From Rhodospirillales bacterium (GTDB taxonomy: Bacteria; Pseudomonadota; Alphaproteobacteria; Rhodospirillales; Defluviicoccaceae), in the NCBI GenBank assembly GCA_016710335.1, contig JADJXQ010000001.1, positions 496,001 to 560,000 of the forward strand: 64,000 bases of DNA, read 5' to 3'. Made by a program: the position numbers and the translations under genes. The notes under the pieces were generated by a model. That model was not told where the DNA came from and did not search any database. It worked only from the letters and a program-made list of their open reading frames with translations. Positions 16,795 to 27,239 of this stretch are shown here, one piece after another. Within the stretch, counting starts at the first letter, position 1. Each line of letters begins with the position of its first letter.

Positions 16795-18822
16795 CTAGTA
16801 GTCCAGGAAGCTTCTGAGCTTTCGCGAGCGGCTGGGGTGTTTCAGCTTTCGGAGCGCCTTGGCTTCGATCTGACGAATCCGTTCGCGCGTCACTGAAAAT
16901 TGTTGCCCAACCTCTTCAAGAGTATGGTCGGTATTCATCCCGATGCCGAAGCGCATGCGCAGCACGCGTTCTTCGCGCGGCGTCAGCGTCGACAGGACCC
17001 GGGTTGTCGTCTCCCGCAGGTTGCCCTGTATCGCTGCGTCGAGCGGTTGAACGGCGTTCTTGTCCTCGATGAAATCGCCGAGATGACTGTCTTCCTCATC
17101 GCCGATGGGCGTCTCCAGGCTGATCGGTTCCTTGGCGATCTTCAGAACCTTGCGAACCTTCTCCAACGGCATCGACAACTTCTCGGCAAGCTCCTCCGGC
17201 GTCGGCTCGCGCCCGATCTCATGCAGCATTTGCCGCGATGTCCTGACCAGCTTGTTGATGGTCTCGATCATATGCACGGGAATGCGGATGGTGCGCGCCT
17301 GGTCGGCGATGGAGCGGGTGATGGCCTGGCGAATCCACCATGTCGCATAGGTCGAGAACTTGTAACCGCGGCGATACTCGAATTTATCGACCGCCTTCAT
17401 CAACCCGATGTTGCCTTCCTGGATGAGGTCGAGAAACTGCAGGCCCCGGTTTGTGTATTTCTTGGCGATGGAGATGACGAGGCGGAGGTTGGCCTCGATC
17501 ATTTCCTTTTTGGCCTTGCCCGCCTCGCGTTCGCCTTTCTGCACTGTCGACACGATCCGGCGGAATTCGGAAACCGGCAGCCCCGCCTCGTGGGAGATCT
17601 CGCCTACCTTCTCGCGCAGCGCTTCCATCTCATCGCGATGACGCTCGGTCAAGCGGCGCCACCCGGAGCCGGACGCCTCGGCCATGCGATCAAGCCAGTC
17701 AGGCGCCAGTTCATTCCCGAAGTAGCTGGCGAGGAAGTCGGAGCGGGATATGCGGCATTCGATGGCGCGCCGCATGAGCCGCCCTTCCAGGCTGATGAGA
17801 CGCCGGTTGAGCTCATAAAGCTGCTCCACCAACTGCTCGATGCGCATTCCGTTAAGGTGCACAACCTCCATCAACTCGATCAACTCCCGGCGGAGCTTGA
17901 CGTATCGCTTTTCGACCGTCGGCTTGACCTCTTCGCCGCGTTGCAAGGCGTTGATGCGCGTCAGTTGGACCCGATGAAGCTTGTTGTAGGTGATCGCGAT
18001 CTGCTCGAACGTATCGATGACAGTTGGCTTCAAACGCGCTTCCATCACCGAAAGGGAGACCCCTCCGCCCTCGGCGTCGTCGTCTTCTTCTTCGTCCTCC
18101 ACGAGAAGATCCTGCACGGCGGGCTCGTCCTTTTCGGCCTCCGCGACGTCCGCGCCAAGGCCTTCTCCAGCTTCCGCGAGCCGATCCGGTGCTGCGACCG
18201 CCTGCGTTGGGTCAGCCGGCGCGGCACCGTCACCACTTTTTTCCCCGTGCTCGCCAGCCGTGACGCCGCCATAGGTCGCGTCCAGGTCGATGATGTCCCG
18301 AAGAAGCATGCGCCCCTCGAGCAGCGCGTCGTGCCACTGCACGATCGCACGGATCGTCAGTGGGCTTTCGCAGATGCCGCCGATCATCATCTCGCGCCCG
18401 GCTTCGATACGCTTGGCGATGGCGATCTCGCCTTCGCGCGACAGAAGCTCGACGCTTCCCATTTCACGAAGATACATGCGGACCGGGTCGTCGGTGCGGC
18501 CCATTTCCGACTCGTCGACGTTGCCGGAACGCACCTCCGCTTCGACAACCTCCGTAGGTGCGGCGGCCTCATCAGGCTCCTCAGAGTCGACGACATTGAT
18601 GCCCATCTCCGACAGGAGCGACATCGTATCCTCGATCTGCTCACTCGAAACCTGATCGGGCGGCAGCGCCTCGTTTAGCTCGTCGTATGTGACGAAGCCA
18701 CGCTCTTTGCCGCGACCCACCATTTTCTTGATGTTCGTGCCGAGGCTGTCGAGCAGTGGGCTGTCTGCCGTGTCCTCCTGGCTATCCGTCGCTTCGACAG
18801 CGGTCGTCGTCTGTTTCGACAT
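16795..18822 (-). CDS. rpoD: RNA polymerase primary sigma factor RpoD (sigma-70)
   Basis: The housekeeping sigma factor, which directs RNA polymerase to most promoters. The 675-residue protein has region 1.1 near the N terminus (LGTNIKKMVGRGKERGFVTYDEL), region 1.2 (DPVRMYLREMG), a long acidic non-conserved insert, regions 2.1-2.4 (FEYRRGYKFSTYATWWIRQ, then ITRSIADQARTIRIPVHM), region 3 and region 4 (TPREERVLRMRFGI, VTRERIRQIEAKALRKLKHP). The ATG at 18822 is preferred to a longer frame from 18915 because region 1.1 is then close to the N terminus, and GGGAG lies upstream, although 12 bases away. It follows dnaG in the same direction, a widely conserved pair. Confidence 0.97.
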   Translation of the reverse strand: MSKQTTTAVEATDSQEDTADSPLLDSLGTNIKKMVGRGKERGFVTYDELNEALPPDQVSSEQIEDTMSLLSEMGINVVDSEEPDEAAAPTEVVEAEVRSGNVDESEMGRTDDPVRMYLREMGSVELLSREGEIAIAKRIEAGREMMIGGICESPLTIRAIVQWHDALLEGRMLLRDIIDLDATYGGVTAGEHGEKSGDGAAPADPTQAVAAPDRLAEAGEGLGADVAEAEKDEPAVQDLLVEDEEEDDDAEGGGVSLSVMEARLKPTVIDTFEQIAITYNKLHRVQLTRINALQRGEEVKPTVEKRYVKLRRELIELMEVVHLNGMRIEQLVEQLYELNRRLISLEGRLMRRAIECRISRSDFLASYFGNELAPDWLDRMAEASGSGWRRLTERHRDEMEALREKVGEISHEAGLPVSEFRRIVSTVQKGEREAGKAKKEMIEANLRLVISIAKKYTNRGLQFLDLIQEGNIGLMKAVDKFEYRRGYKFSTYATWWIRQAITRSIADQARTIRIPVHMIETINKLVRTSRQMLHEIGREPTPEELAEKLSMPLEKVRKVLKIAKEPISLETPIGDEEDSHLGDFIEDKNAVQPLDAAIQGNLRETTTRVLSTLTPREERVLRMRFGIGMNTDHTLEEVGQQFSVTRERIRQIEAKALRKLKHPSRSRKLRSFLDY

Positions 18823-18916
18823 GTAGCTTGTTGCTCCCGATCGAAAGTCGCTTGCCGACGATCCCTGGAGGTGTCGTGCGACGGGGCGATCTCCATTACC
18901 AGCAAACGCACTCATA

Positions 18917-20785
18917 TCATCGCGGCTTTGCCCCCGCTTCGCCGTACGTAGTGGATTGTTCCTGGCGTTTCAGTTCCCGAAAGTATTCAAACGACCTCTC
19001 GGACATCCGATCCACAACTCCTGCCGCCAGGTCCTCCAACTCGGACCGAAGATGTTGGCGGAGGTAGAGAGAATAGGTCTCTTCCCACCCTTCAATCGCA
19101 GTTTCCAACGCGACGCCGGTCCGGGCGAAAAAAGCATGATTAAATAATTCAGGACCGATATGGGAATCCAGTGCTGTTCCCAAGCCCTGTTTCCTGAGGT
19201 GGTCCTCCAAATGTGCCGAGTCAAGGTTCGGAACCGACGCTAGCGCGTGTAAAGCTTCCTGACGAAGCCTGTCAAGGTCTTGATCCTGGAATGGTAGCGA
19301 TCCGAGCCGTTCGCCGATCTGGTCGATGCTGTCCGGGTGCGCGATGAGCACGGCGAGCAAAATCGCTTCGCGTCGGCGTTCGAGCTCGGTCACGGCGTCG
19401 TTCGCCGCCGCCACTTCGGTAGCCCGATCAAACTTAGCAGGCGAAGAGCCTCTGGCGGCGAACCGCTCCTGGCGAACACTCGACAGCTTCTCGCCAATGG
19501 ACGCGCGCGCCGGGCGCGCTTTCCGCATGGCAGACCACAAGCGCTCCCGGAAGTCGGAGAGGAAATGCCTTCGTAACGCTGCATCCGATATGGCCGCGGT
19601 GCGTCTCCGCACCCGCTCTTCAAGTGCCGCTCGATCCTCCGGCGACCGCAACGGTCGGCCCCCCACCTCCATCCGGTAAATCATGTCCGACAACGATAAA
19701 GCGCGCGTTAACGCCTCCCGAAGAAATTGCGGCGCGTATCGTTGATGAACCCCCTGCGGGTCGTCCAACGTATCGGTGTGAAGGAACGCGAAGCGTAGAC
19801 CGAGGCCCGGCCTCAGGATCGGCAGCGAGCGCTCTGCGGCGCGTTCCGCGGCGCTCTGGCCGGCTTCGTCGGGGTCGAACAGCAGGATCGGTTCAGGCAC
19901 CAGGCGCCACAGCTCGCCGATCTGTTCCACGGACAGCGCCGTACCCAGGGGCGCCACGGCGTTCCTGAACCCTGCGGCATGCAGAGCGACGACATCCATG
20001 TAGCCTTCAACGACAACCACCGTTCCCTGCTCCCGCGCTGGCCGCAGTGCATGGTGCAGGCCATAGAGCAGATGGCCCTTGCGGAACACGGGGGTCTCCG
20101 GAGAATTAAGGTATTTCGGTTCTCCCGCCCCGAGGATACGCCCGCCGAACGCGACGGGGCGTCCCTCCCGATCGTGGATCGGAAACATTACCCGTCGGCG
20201 GAACCGGTTGTATGGTCTTCGATCCCCGCCCTCAGGGGTCACCAGCAGACCGGCTTCGACCATCACCTCCTCGGATAGGCCGTCCCGCGACAAGGCGGCA
20301 CGCAACCCCTCGGCCGACGGAGGCGCGTATCCGAGCCGGAAGTGCTGGATATGGTCGTCGCTGACCCCCCGCGCTTGCAAGTACGACAACGCTTCCGCCC
20401 CCTCCGGCATCCGCAGCATTCTCTCGTAGTACTTCGTTGCTGCTTCGAGAACGACATGAAGGTGGTGTCGCTGTCGTGCCTGCCCACGATCGACAGCATC
20501 TACGGGAACAGCAAGGCCGACGTCAGCCGCAAGACGTTCCACCGCCTCACGAAAGCCGAGGTGGTCCACCTCCATCGTGAAGTCGATGGCGGTGCCATGA
20601 GCGCCACAGCCGAAGCAGTGGTAGTGATCGTCGAACACCGTGAAAGAAGGAGACTTTTCTTTGTGGAACGGGCAAAGGCCAACAAGGTCTCGCCCTTTCC
20701 GCGTCAGACGCACGCGTTTCCCGGCGACCTCTGCCATAGTGGATCGAGCGCGCAGTTCTTCAAGAAACTCAGCCGGAATTGCCAT
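18917..20785 (-). CDS. dnaG: DNA primase DnaG
   Basis: Primase makes the short RNA primers for DNA replication at the fork with DnaB helicase. The 622-residue protein has an N-terminal zinc finger (CPFH near residue 38, then CFGCG near residue 58), the catalytic RNA polymerase core with a Toprim domain (VVVVEGYMDVVALHAAG and FDPDEAG), and a C-terminal helicase-interaction region of about 180 residues. Length is normal for the family. It is followed by rpoD and preceded by a YqeY-like gene, an arrangement common in alphaproteobacteria. Confidence 0.97.
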   Translation of the reverse strand: MAIPAEFLEELRARSTMAEVAGKRVRLTRKGRDLVGLCPFHKEKSPSFTVFDDHYHCFGCGAHGTAIDFTMEVDHLGFREAVERLAADVGLAVPVDAVDRGQARQRHHLHVVLEAATKYYERMLRMPEGAEALSYLQARGVSDDHIQHFRLGYAPPSAEGLRAALSRDGLSEEVMVEAGLLVTPEGGDRRPYNRFRRRVMFPIHDREGRPVAFGGRILGAGEPKYLNSPETPVFRKGHLLYGLHHALRPAREQGTVVVVEGYMDVVALHAAGFRNAVAPLGTALSVEQIGELWRLVPEPILLFDPDEAGQSAAERAAERSLPILRPGLGLRFAFLHTDTLDDPQGVHQRYAPQFLREALTRALSLSDMIYRMEVGGRPLRSPEDRAALEERVRRRTAAISDAALRRHFLSDFRERLWSAMRKARPARASIGEKLSSVRQERFAARGSSPAKFDRATEVAAANDAVTELERRREAILLAVLIAHPDSIDQIGERLGSLPFQDQDLDRLRQEALHALASVPNLDSAHLEDHLRKQGLGTALDSHIGPELFNHAFFARTGVALETAIEGWEETYSLYLRQHLRSELEDLAAGVVDRMSERSFEYFRELKRQEQSTTYGEAGAKPR

Positions 20786-20857
20786 TTTCTAAGCTGGCCG
20801 TCCTTCGTCCCCGCCGCATATCATGAGGATGCCCGCACTGTGTGCGGTCGCAGGATC

Positions 20858-21319
20858 TCAGCTCAAGCGTCGCCTCACTGCCGCACTGGCTCTCGTGAAG
20901 TCCATGCGACCACGATACCGCTGCTTTAATATGCTCATCACCTGCCCCATTTCCTTGAGCGACGTCGCCCCGATTTCTTCGACAACCGCTGCGATCGCCT
21001 GGGTCATATGGTCGCCCCGGATCTGCGGCGGAAGAAACCGCTCGATGACATCGATTTCGTGCGCCTCACGTTCAGCCAGATCGTTCCGACCTGTCTGTTG
21101 ATAGGCCGTGATGCTATCGCGACGCTGTTTGACCATGGACTGCAGCAAGGCGCCGATGTCGTCATCGGGGAGTCCGCTGACGTTCCCTTTTCCGCGCTCA
21201 GCGATGTCGCGATCCTTGAGTGCAGCCAGAACCAGACGGATCGTCGAGATGGCGATTTCATCCTGTTGGAGCAGCGCTGCCTTCAACGATTCATTCAGCC
21301 GATCTCGTAATGCTGTCAT
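20858..21319 (-). CDS. GatB/YqeY domain protein
   Basis: A 153-residue YqeY-family protein that resembles the C-terminal tRNA-binding domain of the amidotransferase subunit GatB. It has the opening LRDRLNESLKAALLQQDEIAISTIRLVLAALKD and the GQVMSILKQRYRGRMDF motif near the C terminus. Its exact role is not established; a part in tRNA-dependent amidation or tRNA binding is inferred. I chose the ATG at 21319, as the longer frame adds an unrelated N-terminal stretch. It lies between carA (opposite direction) and dnaG, its usual place in alphaproteobacteria. Confidence 0.9.
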   Translation of the reverse strand: MTALRDRLNESLKAALLQQDEIAISTIRLVLAALKDRDIAERGKGNVSGLPDDDIGALLQSMVKQRRDSITAYQQTGRNDLAEREAHEIDVIERFLPPQIRGDHMTQAIAAVVEEIGATSLKEMGQVMSILKQRYRGRMDFTRASAAVRRRLS

Positions 21320-21598
21320 CCTTGCGCCTCTGTTGATCGTCGCGACCTGAACCACAGGATGCCGAAATATGGTGGAAGTCGACAGGAAGGTCACGACTTT
21401 CAAGCGGCGGCGTAACGGCAAGCTTTATACCGGCGCAGGAATCGCGGGTGCGGGTGCTATGTTGACGCGAGCTCTTCGTTTCCGTAAGAGCGTAGCGCTG
21501 GGCGCCGGCAGACGCGTTGGGCCGGATTGAAGGTGCGACGCCGATCTTCTTCTTAGCTCAATCAGATGGTCTTGGCTCAATCAGGGAGAGTGTCCTGC

Positions 21599-22807
21599 AT
21601 GTCGGAACTCATGGAGGCAGAAACAGGCGCCAATTCCGGGACGTCGCTAAATCCGGGTGCTCAGCCGCCGGGTGCCGATGCCGCGGTGGTCCTGGCCGAC
21701 GGCAGCGTCTTGTGGGGGCGGGGCGCTGGCGCGACCGGGGTTGCGGTCGGCGAAGTGTGCTTCAACACTGCGATGTCCGGCTATCAGGAAATTTTGACGG
21801 ATCCCTCGTACGCCGGTCAGATCATCGCGTTCACGTTTCCTCATATCGGCAACGTCGGGACCAACCCGGACGACATCGAGGCGACGACGCCCGCCGTCCG
21901 CGGCTGCATTTTCCGTTCGCTGATCACTGAACCCGCCAACTGGCGCGCTGCCCAGCATCTGGATGGCTGGCTCAAGTCCCACAATCTTGTCGCCGTCACC
22001 GGCGTCGACACGCGCCGGCTTACCCGACGCATCCGCGACGGCGGCGCACCGAACGGCGCCTTGATTCATGCGCCGGGCGAAGCGCTCGACGTGCATGCGC
22101 TGCGCTTCATGGCCGAGACTTGGCCCGGCCTGAAGGGGATGGACCTCACGAAGGAGGTCATGTGCCGGCAATCGTATGGGTGGGATCAGACACAGTGGGA
22201 CCTTACGGAAGGATACGGCCGCCAGGTGAACGCCCGGTACCACGTCGTCGCAGTCGACTATGGCGCCAAGCTGAACATCTTACGGTGTCTTGCTGCAGCA
22301 GGATGCCGGGTGTCCGTGGTCCCAGGCACAACCAGCGCGGAAGACATTCTCGACCGCAAGCCGGATGGCGTTTTTTTGGCCAATGGGCCGGGAGATCCGG
22401 CCGCAACCGGTGCTTATGCGGTGCCCATGATCCGCAGCTTGATGGAAAACGGCGTTCCCATCTTCGGAATTTGCCTCGGGCACCAGTTGCTGGCGTTGGC
22501 GCTGGGTGCAAAGACATACAAGATGCATCAAGGGCATCGCGGCGCAAATCACCCGGTCAAGGACCTCGAAACCGGGACCGTGGAAATCACCAGCCAGAAT
22601 CACGGATTCGCCGTTGATAGTGACAGTCTGCCCGCTCATGTTGTCGAGACCCATGTCTCTCTGTTCGACGGTTGCAACGAGGGACTTCGCGTGGAGGGGC
22701 TTCCGGTGTTCTCCGTGCAGTACCATCCGGAAGCGTCACCGGGACCACAGGACAGCCATCATTTGTTTCGCCGCTTCGTGGACATCATGGAGCGCCATCG
22801 CCGCTAA
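21599..22807 (+). CDS. carA: Carbamoyl-phosphate synthase small subunit CarA
   Basis: CarA removes ammonia from glutamine and passes it to CarB to make carbamoyl phosphate for arginine and pyrimidine synthesis. The 402-residue protein has the N-terminal CPSase small-chain domain (GEVCFNTAMSGYQEILTDPSY) and a C-terminal class I glutamine amidotransferase domain, with the nucleophile in FGICLGHQLLALALG, the substrate motif ANGPGDP, and the catalytic His-Glu in QYHPEASPGP. The ATG at 21599 follows AGGGAGAG. carB, which often follows carA, is not next to it here; the next gene is a mechanosensitive channel. Confidence 0.97.
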   Translation: MSELMEAETGANSGTSLNPGAQPPGADAAVVLADGSVLWGRGAGATGVAVGEVCFNTAMSGYQEILTDPSYAGQIIAFTFPHIGNVGTNPDDIEATTPAVRGCIFRSLITEPANWRAAQHLDGWLKSHNLVAVTGVDTRRLTRRIRDGGAPNGALIHAPGEALDVHALRFMAETWPGLKGMDLTKEVMCRQSYGWDQTQWDLTEGYGRQVNARYHVVAVDYGAKLNILRCLAAAGCRVSVVPGTTSAEDILDRKPDGVFLANGPGDPAATGAYAVPMIRSLMENGVPIFGICLGHQLLALALGAKTYKMHQGHRGANHPVKDLETGTVEITSQNHGFAVDSDSLPAHVVETHVSLFDGCNEGLRVEGLPVFSVQYHPEASPGPQDSHHLFRRFVDIMERHRR

Positions 22808-22887
22808 TCGCTCGGTGTTCGCCGCTATGACAGTATAGAGGCCAAACACGTCGGCGGGCGTCCCCGGCTGAGAACAGAGGAGGACGG

Positions 22888-25272
22888 ATGGCCAAAACTC
22901 CTGTCAGAGGCAGCATTCGCCGCGCGGCAGCCGGTTTAGCCTTAGCCTTGTGTTTTGCGGCCCTCCTGCCCGCCGTTAAGCCGTCATTGGCCGTTGACGC
23001 CGCCTCATCCGGACCACCATCGCCCGCACCCGGGTATGGCGAGACGGTGCCGACCCTGTCCGACGCACTGACGCCTGAGGCGGTGCGGGATCTCGTTTCA
23101 CGCCTATCGGATGAAGACGCCCGCGCCATTCTCATTCAGCAGTTGGACAAGGTAGCGACCCAGTCCCTGCAAACGACCGAGCCAGAGGAGAGTGCGGTCG
23201 CATCGTTCCAGGATTCCATGCACACTCTCCGCGGCCGCATGGCACAGATGGTCTCGGCCGTCCCGGAGTTGCCTTCGGTCGCAACGTTCGTGGTGACGAC
23301 CCTGACGCAGGACCGCGGCCCGTTCCACATTGCCGTGGTCGCATTGTTCATGGTGATCATCTTCGGCGCAGGCGCTACCGCAGAGTGGGGCTTCCGTCGC
23401 CTCATCACGCGCTTACGGGAGCCGGCCGCCGCCGAAGCCGAGCTCTCGGCCCCCTCCAAGCTCGCCATCCTGGCGCTACGTCTGCTCGCAGACCTGTTGG
23501 GGATCGCGGTGTTCGCGGTGGTCAGCATCGGCGTCTTCTTTGTCTTCTATCAAGGGCACGAACCGACCCGCCAAGTGATCACCGCGGTTTTTTGGGCGGT
23601 GTTTTGGATCCGTATCGTGTTGGCGGTGCTGCGGTGCACCATCGCGCCACAACATTCATGGCTGCGCATTCCCCCCCTGAACGAGGATGCAGCGCGACGC
23701 ATTCATGGACGCCTCGCCCTGGTTACGGTGCTGATCGTCACTGCCTATTTCCTTGGAAGCGCGGCCGCCGCGCTCGGAGTGGAGGAAGACCTCCGCGTGC
23801 TCATCGCGACCTTGCTGACGACGATCGTCCTCGCGACGATCGTGGCTGTAGTGTGGGCGGATCGAGCTTCGGTCACGGCGTTGATCCTGCGGGGCGGCTC
23901 CGACGCCGGCGCGCAGCCATCCCGAGTTCGCCAACTGCTCGCCGCAAACTGGCACGTGCTGGTGACCGCCGCGATCGCGTTGATTTGGGTAGCCGGCGGC
24001 TTACACATGCTGCTGACCGGCCAGAGGGTCGCGGGGCCGATCATCGGCAGCCTTTGTATCATCGTCGCCATACCGGTGGTCGACTGGATGATACGCGCGA
24101 CTTTGACCGCCCTTCTCAAGGTGCCGGCGGCGTCGCGTTGGGATGGTCCTGCAGGCTCTATCGACGCTACAGCCGGTGGCGAAGGGGTGGCCGCAGATGA
24201 GAGTGCTCCGGAAGTTGACCAGCGGAAAGATCACGCCAGACGCGAATATCGTGATGTTGTCACGCACAATTTGCGGATGGTCTTGGCGGTGGTGACGGCC
24301 GTCATCCTGGTGCGTCTTTGGGGTCTGGATGGTCGAGTTCTCTCTGCTGCGGGCATCGATCAGCATGTGTTGGGCGCAGGTCTGCACATCGTGGTCACCC
24401 TCATACTCGCTTCCGCGTTGTGGGGGATCATCCGCACCGCTGTCAAGTACGCGGCTCCGGACGTCGGTGCTGCGGGCAACGCCTTTGATGGCGAAGCGGG
24501 AGGTACCGGGGGCGGCCGGCTACAGACCCTGGTGCCCCTTCTCGGCAAGTTCATGATGATCGCCCTGATCCTTCTGGTCGCCCTCGTCATCTTGTCGGAG
24601 CTGGGCGTCAACATCGGGCCGTTGATCGCCGGCGCTGGGGTCGTAGGGCTTGCGATCGGCTTCGGCGCCCAAACCCTGGTCAAGGACATTATTAGCGGGG
24701 CCTTTTTCCTCGCTGACGATGCGTTCCGCATTGGGGAGTACATCGATACGGGTAGCGTCAAGGGCACCGTCGAGCACATCTCCATCCGCTCCCTCCGGCT
24801 CCGTCACCAAAACGGACCGGTGAACACCATCCCTTTTGGAGAGATTGCCCACCTCACGAACTTCAGTCGCGACTGGTCAATCATGAAGCTGGAGTTGCGG
24901 CTCCCGTTCGAAACCGATCTCGAAAAGGTGCGGAAGCTCATCAAGAAGGTCGGCCAGCAACTCGCCGACGACCCGGTTCTCGGTCCCCAGTTCCTTCAGC
25001 CGCTGAAATCCCAGGGTGTAAACCGAATGGACGATTCCGGATTCATCATGCGGGTCAAGTTCATGGCCAAACCCGGAGAACAATTCACTCTGCGCCGCGA
25101 AGTCTTCCATCGTGTCCAGGAAGCGTTCGCCGAAAACGGCATCCGATTCGCCCCAAGGCGCGTAATTGTGGACAGCGCAGGGGGAATACCGAGCGCCTCC
25201 GCGGCTGCCGCAGCCGCCGCACTATCGGAGCCCGCCGGCGAGCCCGACGGCAAGGCGGCCGCCGGCGTCTGA
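22888..25272 (+). CDS. MscS-family mechanosensitive ion channel, large multi-membrane type
   Basis: An inner-membrane channel of 794 residues that probably opens under membrane tension to protect against osmotic downshock. It begins with a signal peptide (hydrophobic AGLALALCFAALLPAV), then a periplasmic part, then about ten hydrophobic segments before the conserved MscS pore and beta domains (LIAGAGVVGLAIGFGAQTLVKDIISGAFFLADDAFRIGEYID, about residues 580-620), and a C-terminal alpha-beta cap. The start at 22888 is directly preceded by AGAGGAGGACGG. The large N-terminal extension is of the YbdG/MscM-like type, larger than the core MscS. The gene is 80 bases after carA in the same direction, but a shared operon is unproven. 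Confidence 0.92.
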   Translation: MAKTPVRGSIRRAAAGLALALCFAALLPAVKPSLAVDAASSGPPSPAPGYGETVPTLSDALTPEAVRDLVSRLSDEDARAILIQQLDKVATQSLQTTEPEESAVASFQDSMHTLRGRMAQMVSAVPELPSVATFVVTTLTQDRGPFHIAVVALFMVIIFGAGATAEWGFRRLITRLREPAAAEAELSAPSKLAILALRLLADLLGIAVFAVVSIGVFFVFYQGHEPTRQVITAVFWAVFWIRIVLAVLRCTIAPQHSWLRIPPLNEDAARRIHGRLALVTVLIVTAYFLGSAAAALGVEEDLRVLIATLLTTIVLATIVAVVWADRASVTALILRGGSDAGAQPSRVRQLLAANWHVLVTAAIALIWVAGGLHMLLTGQRVAGPIIGSLCIIVAIPVVDWMIRATLTALLKVPAASRWDGPAGSIDATAGGEGVAADESAPEVDQRKDHARREYRDVVTHNLRMVLAVVTAVILVRLWGLDGRVLSAAGIDQHVLGAGLHIVVTLILASALWGIIRTAVKYAAPDVGAAGNAFDGEAGGTGGGRLQTLVPLLGKFMMIALILLVALVILSELGVNIGPLIAGAGVVGLAIGFGAQTLVKDIISGAFFLADDAFRIGEYIDTGSVKGTVEHISIRSLRLRHQNGPVNTIPFGEIAHLTNFSRDWSIMKLELRLPFETDLEKVRKLIKKVGQQLADDPVLGPQFLQPLKSQGVNRMDDSGFIMRVKFMAKPGEQFTLRREVFHRVQEAFAENGIRFAPRRVIVDSAGGIPSASAAAAAAALSEPAGEPDGKAAAGV

Positions 25273-25441
25273 CATTTTCTCCCGATGTGGGGGCTGCGCG
25301 AGGAAGATCGCGCCGGCTTCGGCGACGCTCTTCCGGAGGCGCAGCAACCCTGGTTAAATTTCTACTGGCATCGATTTCTGGGACCTGCTAGCCAAAAAGC
25401 ACCAGTTCTTGTTTTAGACCCATTCGGGGTGGCCTGCAGTC

Positions 25442-27091
25442 GTGTCGATGCGTAACGATAGGAACAGGAATCATCGGCCGCTGCTGCTGGGACTGGCACT
25501 GGCGCTCGCCGTCATGCCGCCGCTGTGCGCGCTGCCGGTTCAGGCGGATCGTCAAGACGTGCTGCGCGACGCTCTCGGTCGAGCGTTGGATGATGTCGGC
25601 GACCGCATCGACATCAACGGCCGCTCGATCCCGACGGACAGAATGAAGGACTTTTACAGCCAAAGAAGCCTTGCTCCGCTGTGGATCGGCCCGTCCGGCT
25701 TCAACGACCGCGCCAAGCTCATCGTCGCTGCGTTCCGGGGCTCCGTTCGGGATGGACTGGCGCCCGAAAACTACATCCTCGAGGTACCGGCGCTGCTGTC
25801 ACGTTCGGCGGCCGAGATGGCGAGGCGAGAGCTTCTGATGAGCGCTGCCCTCACCCGTTACGCTCTCGATATTCGAAACGGTCGCGTGGCGCCGCGGATG
25901 GTGGATCCGCTGCGGACGAATGCCAAGGCCGCCATCGATCCGGTGGCAGTGCTGACAGGAGCGGCAGCAGCTCCGGACCTGTCGGTCTATCTGGATCATC
26001 TGGCGCCGAGCCACATCGTCTATAGCGACCTGCGCCGGGTTCTTTGGCAGTATCGTCAGCTGGAGGCAGCGGGCGGCTGGCCGCTGGTGCCGGATGGACC
26101 GAAGCTGGAGCTCGGGGCGACCGACACGCGCGTCGCAGTGTTGCGCCAGCGTCTCAGGGTGACCGGCGATCTCACCGTCATTGATCCGGCCGATCCGAAC
26201 CACTTCGACGCGGGATTGGAGGCCGGAGTCAAAGCGTTTCAGAAGCGGCATGGCCTTGAACCTGATGGAGTTGTCGGCAGACAAACGCTTGCTGCGCTCA
26301 GGGTGAGCGCAGAGGCACGGGTCCATCAGATCATCGTGAACATGGAACGCTGGCGGTGGATGCCGGATGGCCTTGGTGATCCGCACATACTCGTCAACAT
26401 GGCCGGGTTCGAGCTCGACCTGATCGAAAACGACAAAGTCGCGCTCAAGATGCGCGTGGTGGTGGGGCGCCCGTATCGGCAAACCCCGGACCTTAGCAGC
26501 CACGTCACCTATCTCGTGTTGAATCCCTACTGGAACGTTCCTCGGAGCATCGCCGTCAAGGACATTCTGCCCAAGGTGCAGGATGATCCGTTCTATCTCG
26601 TCGATCAGGGACTACGTGTCTACGACGGCTGGCAGAACGGCGTAGAAGTGGATCCGCTGATGATCGACTGGTGGTCGCTCTCCGACGCGTCTTTCTCCTA
26701 CCGCTTGCGCCAGGATCCAGGTCCGAAAAACGCACTCGGGCGCATCAAGTTCATGTTTCCAAACGATCATGCCGTCTACCTGCACGACACGCCGTCGCGG
26801 GCACTGTTCCTCAAAAGCGTGCGCACCCTCAGTTCCGGCTGCATTCGCGTCGAGGAGCCGCTGGCACTGGCAGAGCGGCTCCTGAACGGAAGCCAGGGCT
26901 GGACCTTGGCGGCGATCCGGCGAGCCATCGCCAGCGGCGAGACAACCTCGGTGAGGCTACAGAAACCGGTGGCGGTGCATCTGGTGTATCTCACTGCCTG
27001 GGCCGGTGAAGAGGGCACCGTTCAGTTTCGGCATGACATCTATGGCCGCGACAAAAAGTTGGCCGCAGCCTTGTTTGGCGACGACCCTTAA
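25442..27091 (+). CDS. L,D-transpeptidase of the YcbB type, exported
   Basis: A periplasmic enzyme that makes 3-3 cross-links in peptidoglycan or attaches partners to it. The 549-residue protein has a signal peptide (LLLGLALALAVMPPLCALPVQA), an N-terminal scaffold domain (LAPLWIGPSGFNDRAKLIVAAF), a peptidoglycan-binding domain (RHGLEPDGVVGRQTLAALR), and a YkuD catalytic domain that includes YRQTPDLSSHVTYLVLNPYWNVP and the catalytic Cys in LSSGCIRVEEPLALAERLL with the upstream His in YLHDTPS. These are the features of YcbB/LdtD enzymes. GTG 25442 and ATG 25448 are both possible starts. It is followed by a DUF882 protein, which suggests a cell-wall function group. Confidence 0.93.
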   Translation: MSMRNDRNRNHRPLLLGLALALAVMPPLCALPVQADRQDVLRDALGRALDDVGDRIDINGRSIPTDRMKDFYSQRSLAPLWIGPSGFNDRAKLIVAAFRGSVRDGLAPENYILEVPALLSRSAAEMARRELLMSAALTRYALDIRNGRVAPRMVDPLRTNAKAAIDPVAVLTGAAAAPDLSVYLDHLAPSHIVYSDLRRVLWQYRQLEAAGGWPLVPDGPKLELGATDTRVAVLRQRLRVTGDLTVIDPADPNHFDAGLEAGVKAFQKRHGLEPDGVVGRQTLAALRVSAEARVHQIIVNMERWRWMPDGLGDPHILVNMAGFELDLIENDKVALKMRVVVGRPYRQTPDLSSHVTYLVLNPYWNVPRSIAVKDILPKVQDDPFYLVDQGLRVYDGWQNGVEVDPLMIDWWSLSDASFSYRLRQDPGPKNALGRIKFMFPNDHAVYLHDTPSRALFLKSVRTLSSGCIRVEEPLALAERLLNGSQGWTLAAIRRAIASGETTSVRLQKPVAVHLVYLTAWAGEEGTVQFRHDIYGRDKKLAAALFGDDP

Positions 27092-27239
27092 GGTTGCGTT
27101 AGCCATGCGTGGGTAGTGTCACGGGATGGGAGCTTCTTCGTTTCGACACAATTCCGATGTCAATTCCGCGCCGACGGTGAACGCCGCGGGACATTTCGAT
27201 GCGACAATACAACAAGCGATGGGAAAGGAGTGGGTCGAC

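Noticed and set aside
16900..18678. 592-codon open frame on the plus strand
   Set aside because: Entirely antisense to rpoD, whose sigma regions are unmistakable; a shadow frame.
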